Part shown: one piece after another, positions 33,876 through 42,635 of the stretch
How the letters are laid out: each line of letters starts with the position of its first letter
Numbering within the stretch: the stretch's first letter is position 1
From: Candidatus Cloacimonetes bacterium HGW-Cloacimonetes-3
Lineage (GTDB): Bacteria > Cloacimonadota > Cloacimonadia > Cloacimonadales > Cloacimonadaceae
DNA: 64,000 bases
Assembly: GCA_002840645.1 (NCBI GenBank)
Contig: PHBO01000011.1
Coordinates: forward strand, 1 to 64,000
Direction of reading: 5' to 3'
Made by a program: the position numbers and the translations under genes
Notes under the pieces: model-generated
Databases searched by the model: none
What the model was told of the DNA's origin: nothing
Seen by the model: only the letters and a program-made list of their open reading frames with translations

Positions 33876-36557
33876 TTACAGCAATATCTTTTCGGCATCC
33901 ACCAGTTCGCTTTGCATATCGGTGTGAATACTGAAACCATGCCTTTTGAATACATTTATCATACGGTGGTTATGCGTGGTGGTCTGGGCTACAACTTTCT
34001 TAAGTTTCCACATGGCGGATATATCCAGGCAGAAGTCTGTTAACTGGCTGCCAAGCTTCTTGTTCTGCCAGGCTTCGGGTACCAGCACGGCATATTCCAC
34101 CATCTCGTGATCGGGATCAGCCAGAATGCGTCCCACGCCGATAAGCTGCTTCCTGCCGTCTTTAACGACCTCTGCAACAATGGCAATCTCACGGCTGTAG
34201 TCTATAAAGCAATACCGTATCGCTACCTCGTGGGAGTTCCAGAAGAAGAAATAGCGAAAGCGTTCGTAGATAGTCTCTTTAGAGCAGCTTCCCAGCATTT
34301 CCAGCCATAGGGTTTCGTCTTCCGGCTTGATGGGTCGCAAGGTAACCCCTGTGCCATCATTCAGAGTTATCTGTTTGATGTATTCCTCCGGGTAAGGACG
34401 CAGTGCCAGATGCGCATAAGGCTCAGTTTCAGGCCTGTCTAAAGTCACCACCACTCTGCCATCCAGAGCTATAACTCCCTGTGGAGTTGCCAGCAGGGGG
34501 TTTATATCCAGCTCGGTAATCTCCGGGTAGTCTGCTGCCAAGTAGGAAAGCCGGATCAGCACTTCCAGCAGCTTGTCTATATCGACAGGCGGCTTGCCTC
34601 GATAACCCTGTAAAAGCGGATATATCTTCAGCTTTTCCAGCATTCTGCGGGCAAGGTTCTCGTTTAGTGGCGGCAGTTCCAGGGTTCTATCCCGGAAAAG
34701 CTCTGCATAGATGCCACCGGTGCCTATCATCAGAACCGCACCGAAAACCGGATCTTGCTTTATGCCCAGGATAAGCTCCACACTGTTTTCCTGATTCACC
34801 ATCGGCTGCACGGTCACACCCTGAATATCCGCATCGGGACGCATCTCCGCAGCTTTGCTAACAATTACATCATAGGCAAGGCGGACAGATTCGGCAGTTT
34901 TAAGATTCAGCACCACTCCGCCCACGTCCGTTTTATGCGTGATCTGGGGAGAGAGGATTTTCAGCACCACGGGATAGCCAATCTGATCAGAAAGGGCTAC
35001 TGCTTCATCAGCCGAACCCGCTTCCTGAGGTAAAGTAGTAGGTATGCCATAGGACTCCAGCAGGTATTTGGAGGTAGCTTCGGATAGCGTGTTATTGCCT
35101 TCTTTTAGGATTTCGTCGAACTTGTGCCGAAACTCGCGCCGGTTAATACTGAATTCCACCGGAATATCCTTGGGGGTTTCGTATAAAGCCTTCAGGTTCT
35201 TGCCATACTCCACCAGAGTCATAAAGGCACCAATCGCCTGCTCCGGCGTGTTATAGGCAGGGATACCTGCTTCGGCAAGGATGCCTTCGCCCTCACGCAT
35301 GCTGCCGCCGCCCAACCATGCTGCCAGAATAGGCTTGCGGGCTTTCTCTGCCAGTTTGCTTATTTCCAGTGCAGTTCCGCTGGGATTAGTCATCGCCTGC
35401 GGGGTAAGAATCACTAGCACGGCATCTACATTTGGATCTTCCAATACAAAGGAAACCGCCTTGGCATAACGCTTGGGACGTGCATCCCCCAACACATCCA
35501 CAGGATTGGCATGAGACCAGAAGGGGGGAAGATTGAAGTTTAGCTGTTCCAGAGTCGGCTCTGTAAGCTTCGCCAGCTCGCCATTAAGGGCGATAAGCGC
35601 ATCTGTAGCCATCACTCCGGGACCGCCGGCATTGGTAACAATCGCCAGGCGCGGACCTTCCGGAACTTTCTTACGTCCGATCAGCTCGGCTACATCAAAT
35701 ATCCTGCCGATGTCATAAATTCTTATGATGCCTGCCCTTTGGAAAGCAGCGTCATACACATTGTCCGCAGCAGCCAGCGCACCGGTATGAGATGCAGCCA
35801 CTTCAGCGGATTCGGGGAAGCGTCCCGCCTTGTAGGCAATAATCGGTTTGGAGCGGGCGAAAGCACGGCTGGCGGTCATAAACTGCCGTGCATCACTGAT
35901 GGATTCTATATACAGGATTATGCATTTGGTATCTTCATCTTCGCCCAGGTAGTCGATCAAATCGCCGAAACCCACGTCCAGCGTGTTGCCGATGGAGACA
36001 AGGTATGAAAAGCCGATCTTCTGCTCTATCGCCCAATCCAGAATTGAGGTGGTAAGTGCGCCGGATTGGGATACAAAAGCGATATTGCCTTTCTTGGGCA
36101 TGCCATTGCCAAAACTGACATTCAGTTTATTTGCCGGGGAGATGTAGCCCAGGCAATTGGGACCCATCATGCGCATGCCGGGGAAGCGTTTCAGGATGGC
36201 TTCCACCTTCTTTTCCAGTTCTTTGCCTGCTTCTCCCGCTTCTTTGAAGCCTGCGGAGACTACGATTATGCCCATGATGCCGGCTTCCCCGCTTTGCTGA
36301 AGCAGGGTTGGCACTTCCAGGGGGTCAGAGCAGATAATGGCAAGATCGGGCATATTTGGCAAAGCCTGAACATTGGGATAGCACTGAATCCCCATCACCG
36401 CTTCCAGAGTGGGATTTACGGGATAAACCACGCCTTTGAACCCACCGGTAACAAGGTTGCTGAGAATCCTGCCGCCCACGCTTTGGGGGTTGGGGCTAAT
36501 GCCAAGTATAGCAATGCGTTTCGGTTTGAAGATGCTGTCCAGATTATGAATATTCAC
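33876..36557 (-). CDS. ADP-forming acyl-CoA synthetase fused to a GNAT domain (Pat/AcdA-B-like)
   Basis: An 893-aa fusion. Residues 1-460 are the CoA-binding and ligase alpha part (ISPNPQSVGGRI, GPNCLGYISP, FVSQSGALTTSILDW); the phospho-histidine candidate lies in ASHTGALAAAD near residue 260. An ATP-grasp beta part (about 480-690, THKTDVGGVVLNL) follows, then a GNAT domain (about 720-890, VPEAWQNKKLGSQL). The same order is found in Pat-type protein lysine acetyltransferases, whose ligase part senses CoA metabolites. True energy-saving acyl-CoA hydrolysis to acid plus ATP remains possible, since the histidine is present. Confidence 0.85.
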   Translation of the reverse strand: MNIHNLDSIFKPKRIAILGISPNPQSVGGRILSNLVTGGFKGVVYPVNPTLEAVMGIQCYPNVQALPNMPDLAIICSDPLEVPTLLQQSGEAGIMGIIVVSAGFKEAGEAGKELEKKVEAILKRFPGMRMMGPNCLGYISPANKLNVSFGNGMPKKGNIAFVSQSGALTTSILDWAIEQKIGFSYLVSIGNTLDVGFGDLIDYLGEDEDTKCIILYIESISDARQFMTASRAFARSKPIIAYKAGRFPESAEVAASHTGALAAADNVYDAAFQRAGIIRIYDIGRIFDVAELIGRKKVPEGPRLAIVTNAGGPGVMATDALIALNGELAKLTEPTLEQLNFNLPPFWSHANPVDVLGDARPKRYAKAVSFVLEDPNVDAVLVILTPQAMTNPSGTALEISKLAEKARKPILAAWLGGGSMREGEGILAEAGIPAYNTPEQAIGAFMTLVEYGKNLKALYETPKDIPVEFSINRREFRHKFDEILKEGNNTLSEATSKYLLESYGIPTTLPQEAGSADEAVALSDQIGYPVVLKILSPQITHKTDVGGVVLNLKTAESVRLAYDVIVSKAAEMRPDADIQGVTVQPMVNQENSVELILGIKQDPVFGAVLMIGTGGIYAELFRDRTLELPPLNENLARRMLEKLKIYPLLQGYRGKPPVDIDKLLEVLIRLSYLAADYPEITELDINPLLATPQGVIALDGRVVVTLDRPETEPYAHLALRPYPEEYIKQITLNDGTGVTLRPIKPEDETLWLEMLGSCSKETIYERFRYFFFWNSHEVAIRYCFIDYSREIAIVAEVVKDGRKQLIGVGRILADPDHEMVEYAVLVPEAWQNKKLGSQLTDFCLDISAMWKLKKVVAQTTTHNHRMINVFKRHGFSIHTDMQSELVDAEKILL

Positions 36558-36975
36558 GCTTCACCTCAGAGTAATTTCCCCAAGGATTTGTGTCTTCTGC
36601 TCTGCGTCAAGGAATTTCTATGCTTTACATCAGCATTTACCTCCCTCTCAAATGCGAATTATCATGGCTAACGTAATTACTGCCAACTGTATAAAACAAG
36701 TTATTTTCAGAGAAGTGAATTTGTCTCTTGCCAAGATATGCCATGCTGTGTCTTTTGCACTCGAATTGTAAGTTATCCCTCAGAATTGTTCTAATTTCAT
36801 GTGGGACAGGATGTTATTGTTTTGGAAACTATACCCCGGCAGGTATCCAACAGGCTACCGGATTGATAATAAAAACGTCGTTCTGTGTCCCGGCAAAATG
36901 CCATTGACCGGAATAATTTAAAGACACATAATTAGTATCTAAATGAGTTGTATCATTTCCTTTAGGAGGAATGTT
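36558..36975. other. Intergenic region, no gene found
   Basis: A 418-bp AT-rich spacer upstream of both flanking genes. I see no open frame with a ribosome-binding site, no phased palindrome and no strong hairpin. AGGAGGAATGTT at its right end is the ribosome-binding site of the 36976 gene. Confidence 0.5.
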
Positions 36976-37245
36976 ATGAAGAGACTTATTTTACCGCTCG
37001 TGTTGCTTATTGCCATTGGCATGCTCGCAGCAGCGGAACCCGATCCATCCGCAGTAGTTGGATATGCAAAATACCAGTGTGGGGCTGCTAACAATATGAG
37101 TGCCCTGCCTGTGGTGGGAGTTTGTGCCCTTTGCAGTGAAGTCTGCGATGCTAAAGATACACCGCTTGGGATTAGCACTGACAATGCAGGAAGCTTGCCT
37201 TATGCTGTACAAATTAATCAAAATATCAAAACGAAGTCCAAATAA
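36976..37245 (+). CDS. Small secreted Cys-containing protein
   Basis: An 89-aa protein with a clean signal peptide (MKRLILPLVLLIAIGMLAAA). The mature part has four cysteines, one in AKYQCGAAN and three in VCALCSEVC, then a Gly/Asn-rich tail. I know no family. AGGAGG fixes the start at 36976. It lies 12 nt before the large sorted protein at 37258, so the two are likely co-expressed and may work together on the surface. Confidence 0.75.
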   Translation: MKRLILPLVLLIAIGMLAAAEPDPSAVVGYAKYQCGAANNMSALPVVGVCALCSEVCDAKDTPLGISTDNAGSLPYAVQINQNIKTKSK

Positions 37246-37257
37246 AAGGAGCATAAA

Positions 37258-40089
37258 ATGAAGAAATTACTACTACTAACCATTATTCTTGCCATCGCAT
37301 CCCTATCCTTTGCCTTTAATCCAAAAACGTTCAATCAACAAATCAAGGTAACAGGCTCCGACATAATGTCTTATGTGGACGTAGCGTCTCCGGCGACTGA
37401 TACAGATTGGTTCGCGTCTGCTACTGATATTACCGCAGTCGAAACGATTACAACTCTTACCAAACCTGCCTCGCTGATCAGAGTTTGTACAATGAGTGGT
37501 CCCGTGGGTATTGTTGCATGGGTTATTTTTGATGCCCAGGCATTTGCAACCCTTGGAGCAGTTCCGGTAGGCAGACAATTTTCCGTAACAATAACATATT
37601 TGGGAAACCCTAATCCCACTACGAACTCCGCTACCAGAATAATCACAACCGGAACAGGTGGAGCACAATGGTTTTACACCCCAGTTACAGGTACCGACAA
37701 TTCTTGGTATCTTCCAGCCAGCATGTTCAACCAAGCAGACGTCTATCAACTTACAATTGGTTCAATCCCTGTTGGTGTGTATCCAATCCTCAAGAATGCG
37801 GAAGTAACAGGTAACAGTACCCCATGGAGTTCAGCAGCACTTGCTAGCCCAGATTCATTAGTAGGTACCTACAGTTTAGCAACCGAAGTGGGTTATCATT
37901 GGGAACCTGCGTCTATAGAAGTAACTGCCGGAGACTTTATCACTCGTACTGCATATCAAAAAAATATATACTTCACCAAAGTGCTGGATCAAGGTACTTA
38001 TGAGCTTACGATTACTTCTACCCCTCCAGGAGCTGCTATTTTCAAAGACGGTGTGAATACCAATTTTGTAACACCGTGGATATCCAGCCCGGGCGCAGCA
38101 GGTACATATTCTGTCCAGATGGCGGGTTACACTTGGAATCCCACTGAAATAGTGGTACCAACTCTTACACAAAACACCTCAATCAGTTTCACCGGCACCC
38201 AAAACCAGATATCCATAACCGCCAATTATGCTGCAAGGATATATAAAAATGGAATAGCGATCAACCCTGCTATCTACACGACCGGTACAAATGTTCCTGT
38301 GATGCTCACTGGTGCAGGAACTTACTCAGTTGTAAGAGCTAATACCGTATGGACACCTGCTTCATATGTGTTTGACGGAATTTCCAGTCAATCCATACGT
38401 TTTATAGGTGTTATGACCCCTGTGGCAGTAACCAACCCTGTTCCAACTGATAATTATGTATATCAAATACCCTTTTCTGCTCCCACAACAGCGGTTTACC
38501 CTCTTTCATGGGGTGCCGTGACCGGTGTAACCGGTTACAAAGTCTATTTTGGTGCAGATCCCGCAACACCTGAATTACTTGCTACCGTTACCACCGGCAC
38601 AACAGTAAACACACCGGCAATTGGTGAAGGTGCTTACACTTGGAGAGTAGTACCCTATATCACAGATCCCGCTAAAGGTGGCACTCGCAGTCTTGCGCCA
38701 GTGAAAGCAGCCATCTCCGTTAGTGGTACCCGAGGCGATGGTCCCGCAGTGGATTGGCATTTCACTATCGTACGTCTTCCCGAACCGGACACATACACAT
38801 ATAATCTGCAAGTGAACGGACCTGCCGGCTATGCAGTAACCGGTCCCGTAAACGGAACCACACCCTATCTTGCTACAGATAATGATGGAACCCAAGCTAA
38901 CTCCTTGCTCGGTTCCTACACCATCGCTGCTGCACCGGCTAATTTCCATTGGGAAGTTAATCCTATCGTAGTGATTGCGAGTAACTTTGTCCCAGCAAGA
39001 ACCAACTACATTTACAATGCTACCATCACCTTTGTTCTGGTAGAGAATCCCACTATTGCCACTCCGACCATCAGCCCCGCAGCCGGGACATACACCACAG
39101 CCCAGAATGTGACGCTTGCATGCACCACTCCCGGAGCACAGATACGTTATACCACAAATGGAACCGAGCCTACCGCTACTTCCACTTTGTATAGTGTAGC
39201 CATAAACGTTGCCACCACTACTACCATCAAAGCCAAGGGGTTTCTTACTAACTGGATACCCAGCGCAACCGCAACTGCTGCATACGTGATCACCGGCACA
39301 GTCGCTACACCAACCTTCACACCTGCAGCCGGAACCTATACCACAGCACAGAATGTGACCCTTGCCTGCACAACAGCTGGAGCACAGATTCGCTATACTA
39401 CTGATGGAACAGATCCCACTGCCACTTCCACATTATATAGTGCTGCGATACCTGTTGCTGCCACTTTAACAATTAAGGCTAAGGGATTCCTTACAGACTG
39501 GACTCCCAGCGCAGTTGCAACTGCTGCATACGTGATCACCGGCACCGTCGCTACACCAACTTTCACCCCCGAACCGGGAAACTACCAGAACCAGTTGGAC
39601 GTAACTCTTGCCTGTGCCACAGCCGGTGCTTCTATCCGTTATACCCTGGATGGGACCGAGCCAGTAGCAACTTCTCCGCTGTATTCACTGCCTATTCATC
39701 TAACCCAAACTACAACCATCAAGGCAAAAGGATTTAAAACCGACTGGACAACCAGTGCCACCGCATCAGGTCTTTACGATATCGCTGTGGCAAATCCTGA
39801 AGAACCTAATGTGCCGGTTGTAACGGGAATCAGTGACATTTACCCCAATCCCTTCAACTCCTCAACTACCATTAAACTGGGCGTAAAGGAAGCTAACCAG
39901 GGATACCAACTAAATATCTATAACATCAAAGGCGAATGCGTTTACCGCAATGCCGGTAACGCAAAGGGCAGCTTCGATCTGAAGTGGAACGGACATAGCA
40001 GTTCCGGGGAAAAACTTCCCTCTGGAATCTACCTTATTTCCTTCACTTCCGGCAGCACTACCCAGACCAGAAAAGCCGTAATCAAGTAA
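37258..40089 (+). CDS. Large surface protein with PEGA-like, chitobiase-C-like and sorting domains
   Basis: A 943-aa exported protein (signal peptide to about residue 19). Residues about 180-400 hold repeated PEGA-like modules (YELTITSTPPGAAIFKDG). A fibronectin-like stretch near 420 is followed by three copies of an about 82-residue CHB_HEX_C-type module (TPAAGTYTTAQNVTLAC, IRYTTDGTDPTATSTLYS), about 600-840. The last 80 residues are a sorting domain (ISDIYPNPFNSSTTIKLG, then LPSGIYLISF). Such proteins bind or display on the cell surface; no enzyme domain is seen. AAAAGGAG precedes the ATG, and a terminator follows. Confidence 0.85.
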   Translation: MKKLLLLTIILAIASLSFAFNPKTFNQQIKVTGSDIMSYVDVASPATDTDWFASATDITAVETITTLTKPASLIRVCTMSGPVGIVAWVIFDAQAFATLGAVPVGRQFSVTITYLGNPNPTTNSATRIITTGTGGAQWFYTPVTGTDNSWYLPASMFNQADVYQLTIGSIPVGVYPILKNAEVTGNSTPWSSAALASPDSLVGTYSLATEVGYHWEPASIEVTAGDFITRTAYQKNIYFTKVLDQGTYELTITSTPPGAAIFKDGVNTNFVTPWISSPGAAGTYSVQMAGYTWNPTEIVVPTLTQNTSISFTGTQNQISITANYAARIYKNGIAINPAIYTTGTNVPVMLTGAGTYSVVRANTVWTPASYVFDGISSQSIRFIGVMTPVAVTNPVPTDNYVYQIPFSAPTTAVYPLSWGAVTGVTGYKVYFGADPATPELLATVTTGTTVNTPAIGEGAYTWRVVPYITDPAKGGTRSLAPVKAAISVSGTRGDGPAVDWHFTIVRLPEPDTYTYNLQVNGPAGYAVTGPVNGTTPYLATDNDGTQANSLLGSYTIAAAPANFHWEVNPIVVIASNFVPARTNYIYNATITFVLVENPTIATPTISPAAGTYTTAQNVTLACTTPGAQIRYTTNGTEPTATSTLYSVAINVATTTTIKAKGFLTNWIPSATATAAYVITGTVATPTFTPAAGTYTTAQNVTLACTTAGAQIRYTTDGTDPTATSTLYSAAIPVAATLTIKAKGFLTDWTPSAVATAAYVITGTVATPTFTPEPGNYQNQLDVTLACATAGASIRYTLDGTEPVATSPLYSLPIHLTQTTTIKAKGFKTDWTTSATASGLYDIAVANPEEPNVPVVTGISDIYPNPFNSSTTIKLGVKEANQGYQLNIYNIKGECVYRNAGNAKGSFDLKWNGHSSSGEKLPSGIYLISFTSGSTTQTRKAVIK
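39055..39780 (+). repeat. Three tandem about 246-bp coding repeats
   Basis: Inside the 37258 gene, blocks of about 246 bp (82 codons) recur three times. For example, GCAACTGCTGCATACGTGAT is identical at 39271 and 39517. The third copy is more diverged. High DNA identity suggests recent duplication or gene conversion of the chitobiase-C-like module. Confidence 0.85.
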
Positions 40090-40105
40090 TAACTCATTTA
40101 TTCAT

Positions 40106-40148
40106 AGCCCTGCCGGAAACATTAGTCTCTGGCAGGGCTTTTTGTTTT
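40106..40148 (+). terminator. Rho-independent terminator of the 37258 gene
   Basis: AGCCCTGCC (40106-40114) pairs with GGCAGGGCT (40131-40139) across a 16-nt loop, followed by TTTTGTTTTT. Confidence 0.85.
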
Positions 40149-40156
40149 TCCATGCT

Positions 40157-40233
40157 GCAATTACTTATGCATTACGGATGAAATACGCATGCGATGCGTA
40201 ATTCATGCGTATTTCTTAGGTAGTTCAAGCAAG
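40157..40233. repeat. 11-nt phased palindromic element, copy C2
   Basis: Seven 11-nt units from 40157: GCAATTACTTA, TGCATTACGGA, TGAAATACGCA, TGCGATGCGTA, ATTCATGCGTA, TTTCTTAGGTA, GTTCAAGCAAG. Same layout and phase as C1 and C3. Its left arm (AATTACTTATGCATTACG) pairs poorly with its own right arm but almost perfectly with the right arm of C1. It lies between the terminator at 40148 and the 40378 gene. Confidence 0.85.
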
Positions 40234-40377
40234 AGCTATCCCTGTAAAAGCCTTGTTTATTGCTTACTAAATACCAGTGAGCAACGTTGTGTGCAGTTAA
40301 AAGGCGACTATCATGTACTAATATACAGAAGAATTGTCTTGACAACGTGAGACAGGACAAAGGAATATGACACGAAA

Positions 40378-41718
40378 ATGCAGTTTTTAAAGCCTGACAA
40401 AGAACTTATGGGAGGAAAAAGCTTGTTTTATACCGTTTATCTGTATGCGCTAAACACGAAGTTACTGCGTGTAATTATCCTCATAAGCCTTTGTGTGGGG
40501 TGTTATTTTGCTCCTCTAAGCGCAGAATTACTTATCCCCATGGATATCACCCAAAGCAATCATTTAAAAGCCTATGGCATTGCTTTTCAGGGTTTAAAAG
40601 ACCAATTGGTGGGTAAATGGCTGCTGAACTACCGGGGGGGCAGCTTTCTCTTCCCGGATTCGAATGCGCTGGCAGCTTTATGCAACATACGCGGGGTACG
40701 CTTCGAGACCATTTCCTCCTCTCAGGTGGCAAGCATCCTCAGCGAAATACAAGAAGCTAATATGGAAAGCGTAACCCTGGAAAAAGAGCCGAAGATAGCC
40801 GTTTATATCCCGCCCAATGCGCTGCCCTGGGATGATGCGGTGACGCTGGCATTGGAATATGCCGAGATAGAATACGAGAAACTTTGGGATGACGAGGTGC
40901 TGGAAGGCAAGCTGAATGATTACGATTGGCTGCATCTGCATCACGAGGATTTCTCCGGACAATACGGCAAGTTTTATGGTGCATACCGCAACACAAGCTG
41001 GTATCAGAACGATATAACAGTGAACGAAGCCATGGCTGCCAAACACGGCTATAACAAAGTGTGGCAATTGAAGCATGCTGTGGCGGAAAAAGTGCGGGAG
41101 TTTGTGCTAAGCGGGGGATTCATGTTTGCCATGTGTGCCGCCACAGATACTTTTGATATCGCTTTGGCTGCGAATAATATGGACATTGTGGACAGCGTCA
41201 TCGATGGAGATGGCATAGACCCCCAGTTTAACAAGAAGCTGGATTTCAGTCGTACTTTTGCCTTCGAAAACTTTGCCGTGCGCCCCAACCCCTTTGAATA
41301 CGAGTTTTCCGATATAGACGCCAGTGACTACTCTATGCTGCGTGGAGCTGAGGCAGATTATTTCCAGCTCTTCGATTTCTCTGCCAAATACGACCCCGTG
41401 CCTACGATGCTTACCCAATGCCATACTAACATCATTGACGGCTTTTTGGGGCAGACCACCTCCTTTTTTAAAGACAAGGTGAAGAAGAGCGTGATTATCC
41501 TTGCCGAAGTGCCGGGGCAAAATGAAGTTAAGTACATTCACGGCAACATTGGCAAAGGCACTTTTACCTTCTATGGCGGGCATGATCCTGAAGATTACCA
41601 ACATAAGGTAGGCGATCCGGAAACCATTCTGGAGCTTTACAAGAACTCCCCCGGCTATCGCCTGATCCTGAATAATGTGCTGTTCCCTGCTGCGGAAAAG
41701 AAGCAACTGAAAACCTGA
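40378..41718 (+). CDS. Secreted 'AsnB-like' protein, likely misnamed family
   Basis: A 446-aa protein with an exported N terminus (hydrophobic residues about 30-50, then AELLIPMD). The body (LLNYRGGSFLFPD, KIAVYIPPNALPWDDAV, YDWLHLHHEDFSG, FVLSGGFMFAMCAATDTFD) matches a Bacteroidota family often labelled asparagine synthetase B; no AsnB N-terminal Cys amidotransferase or ATP site is seen. The alternating folds look like a class I glutamine-amidotransferase-like domain. It starts the block leading to the MCE and Omp85 genes. The start is uncertain: ATG at 40378, ATG at 40408, or a TTG at 40423 preceded by GGGAGGAAAAAGC. Confidence 0.7.
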   Translation: MQFLKPDKELMGGKSLFYTVYLYALNTKLLRVIILISLCVGCYFAPLSAELLIPMDITQSNHLKAYGIAFQGLKDQLVGKWLLNYRGGSFLFPDSNALAALCNIRGVRFETISSSQVASILSEIQEANMESVTLEKEPKIAVYIPPNALPWDDAVTLALEYAEIEYEKLWDDEVLEGKLNDYDWLHLHHEDFSGQYGKFYGAYRNTSWYQNDITVNEAMAAKHGYNKVWQLKHAVAEKVREFVLSGGFMFAMCAATDTFDIALAANNMDIVDSVIDGDGIDPQFNKKLDFSRTFAFENFAVRPNPFEYEFSDIDASDYSMLRGAEADYFQLFDFSAKYDPVPTMLTQCHTNIIDGFLGQTTSFFKDKVKKSVIILAEVPGQNEVKYIHGNIGKGTFTFYGGHDPEDYQHKVGDPETILELYKNSPGYRLILNNVLFPAAEKKQLKT

Positions 41719-41725
41719 GGTATAT

Positions 41726-42628
41726 GTGAAAAAGTTCTATCCCAAGCTCCGAAGTGTTCAGATAAAAACCGGAATATGGACTGTGGTGATTGCCCTGATC
41801 CTGCTGTTTAGCTACCTGTGGCTTACTAACCGGCTGGCAATGGGCTCCAGCTACCAGATTGGCGTCACTTTCAGTGATGTGAATGGCTTGGAAGTTGGTG
41901 ATAAAGTGGTTTTCAGAGGCATGGAAGTGGGACGGGTGAAAAGCATAAAAGCCAGGGGTGATGCCATTATCGTTCTGGCAGGCGTAAATACTGAAATATC
42001 CTTACAGGAAGGCAGCAGTTTTCAGGTTACGGATAGCGGATTAATGGGTGGAAAGATGCTGATGATCAGCCCCGGAAAAGGCACGGCTAAGATAGATATT
42101 ACCAAAATGCAACAGGGCACCTCGCCGGAAGGCATTATGAACATGATCGGCAAAGCCTCTGATACTTTGGCAGAATTGCAGAATGCAATGGTGGCTTTAC
42201 AGGCTCCGGATGGGTTGCTGCAAGGTTCTTCCCGCCTGATAGGAAGCGCGGAAGATGCAGTGCAATCCGCCGATCTTGCAGCCCGGGAGCTAAAAAAAGA
42301 GCTTAGCGCTGTGATTATGCGGGTGGACAGGCTTACCGCCGGACTGAATGAAGTAGTGCAGGAAAACCGCAGTCCGCTGAAAAACAGCATTGCTGAAGCT
42401 CCCGCTACCATAGCAAAGATAAATAGTACTCTGGATAGCCTGCAAACGCTGTCCGGCAACCTGAACAAAACCGCGGAAGCATTGCATAATGGCGATGGCA
42501 CCGCGGCTAAACTATTAAATAATGATGAGCTGTACACCAGGCTAAACACCTCGCTGGAAAACCTTGATACCTTGATTAAGGACATTAAGGCGCACCCCAA
42601 GAAATACGTTAAATTCAGTTTATTTTAG
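41726..42628 (+). CDS. MlaD/MCE-family protein
   Basis: A 300-aa MCE protein starting with GTG (GAGG 5 nt before). One N-terminal membrane helix (about residues 16-34), then the MCE domain at about 38-120 with VNGLEVGDKVVFRGMEVG and the central loop GLMGGKMLMISPG, then a helical tail (SADLAARELKKELSAV). MCE proteins form ring channels that carry lipids between inner and outer membranes. No MlaE/MlaF genes are next to it; the operon partners here are an AsnB-like protein and an Omp85 fusion, which suits envelope lipid handling. Confidence 0.88.
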   Translation: MKKFYPKLRSVQIKTGIWTVVIALILLFSYLWLTNRLAMGSSYQIGVTFSDVNGLEVGDKVVFRGMEVGRVKSIKARGDAIIVLAGVNTEISLQEGSSFQVTDSGLMGGKMLMISPGKGTAKIDITKMQQGTSPEGIMNMIGKASDTLAELQNAMVALQAPDGLLQGSSRLIGSAEDAVQSADLAARELKKELSAVIMRVDRLTAGLNEVVQENRSPLKNSIAEAPATIAKINSTLDSLQTLSGNLNKTAEALHNGDGTAAKLLNNDELYTRLNTSLENLDTLIKDIKAHPKKYVKFSLF

Positions 42629-42635
42629 GAAACAA

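Noticed and set aside
40378-41718. Asparagine synthetase B
   Set aside because: No N-terminal Cys, no ATP-binding loop, and the protein appears to be exported.
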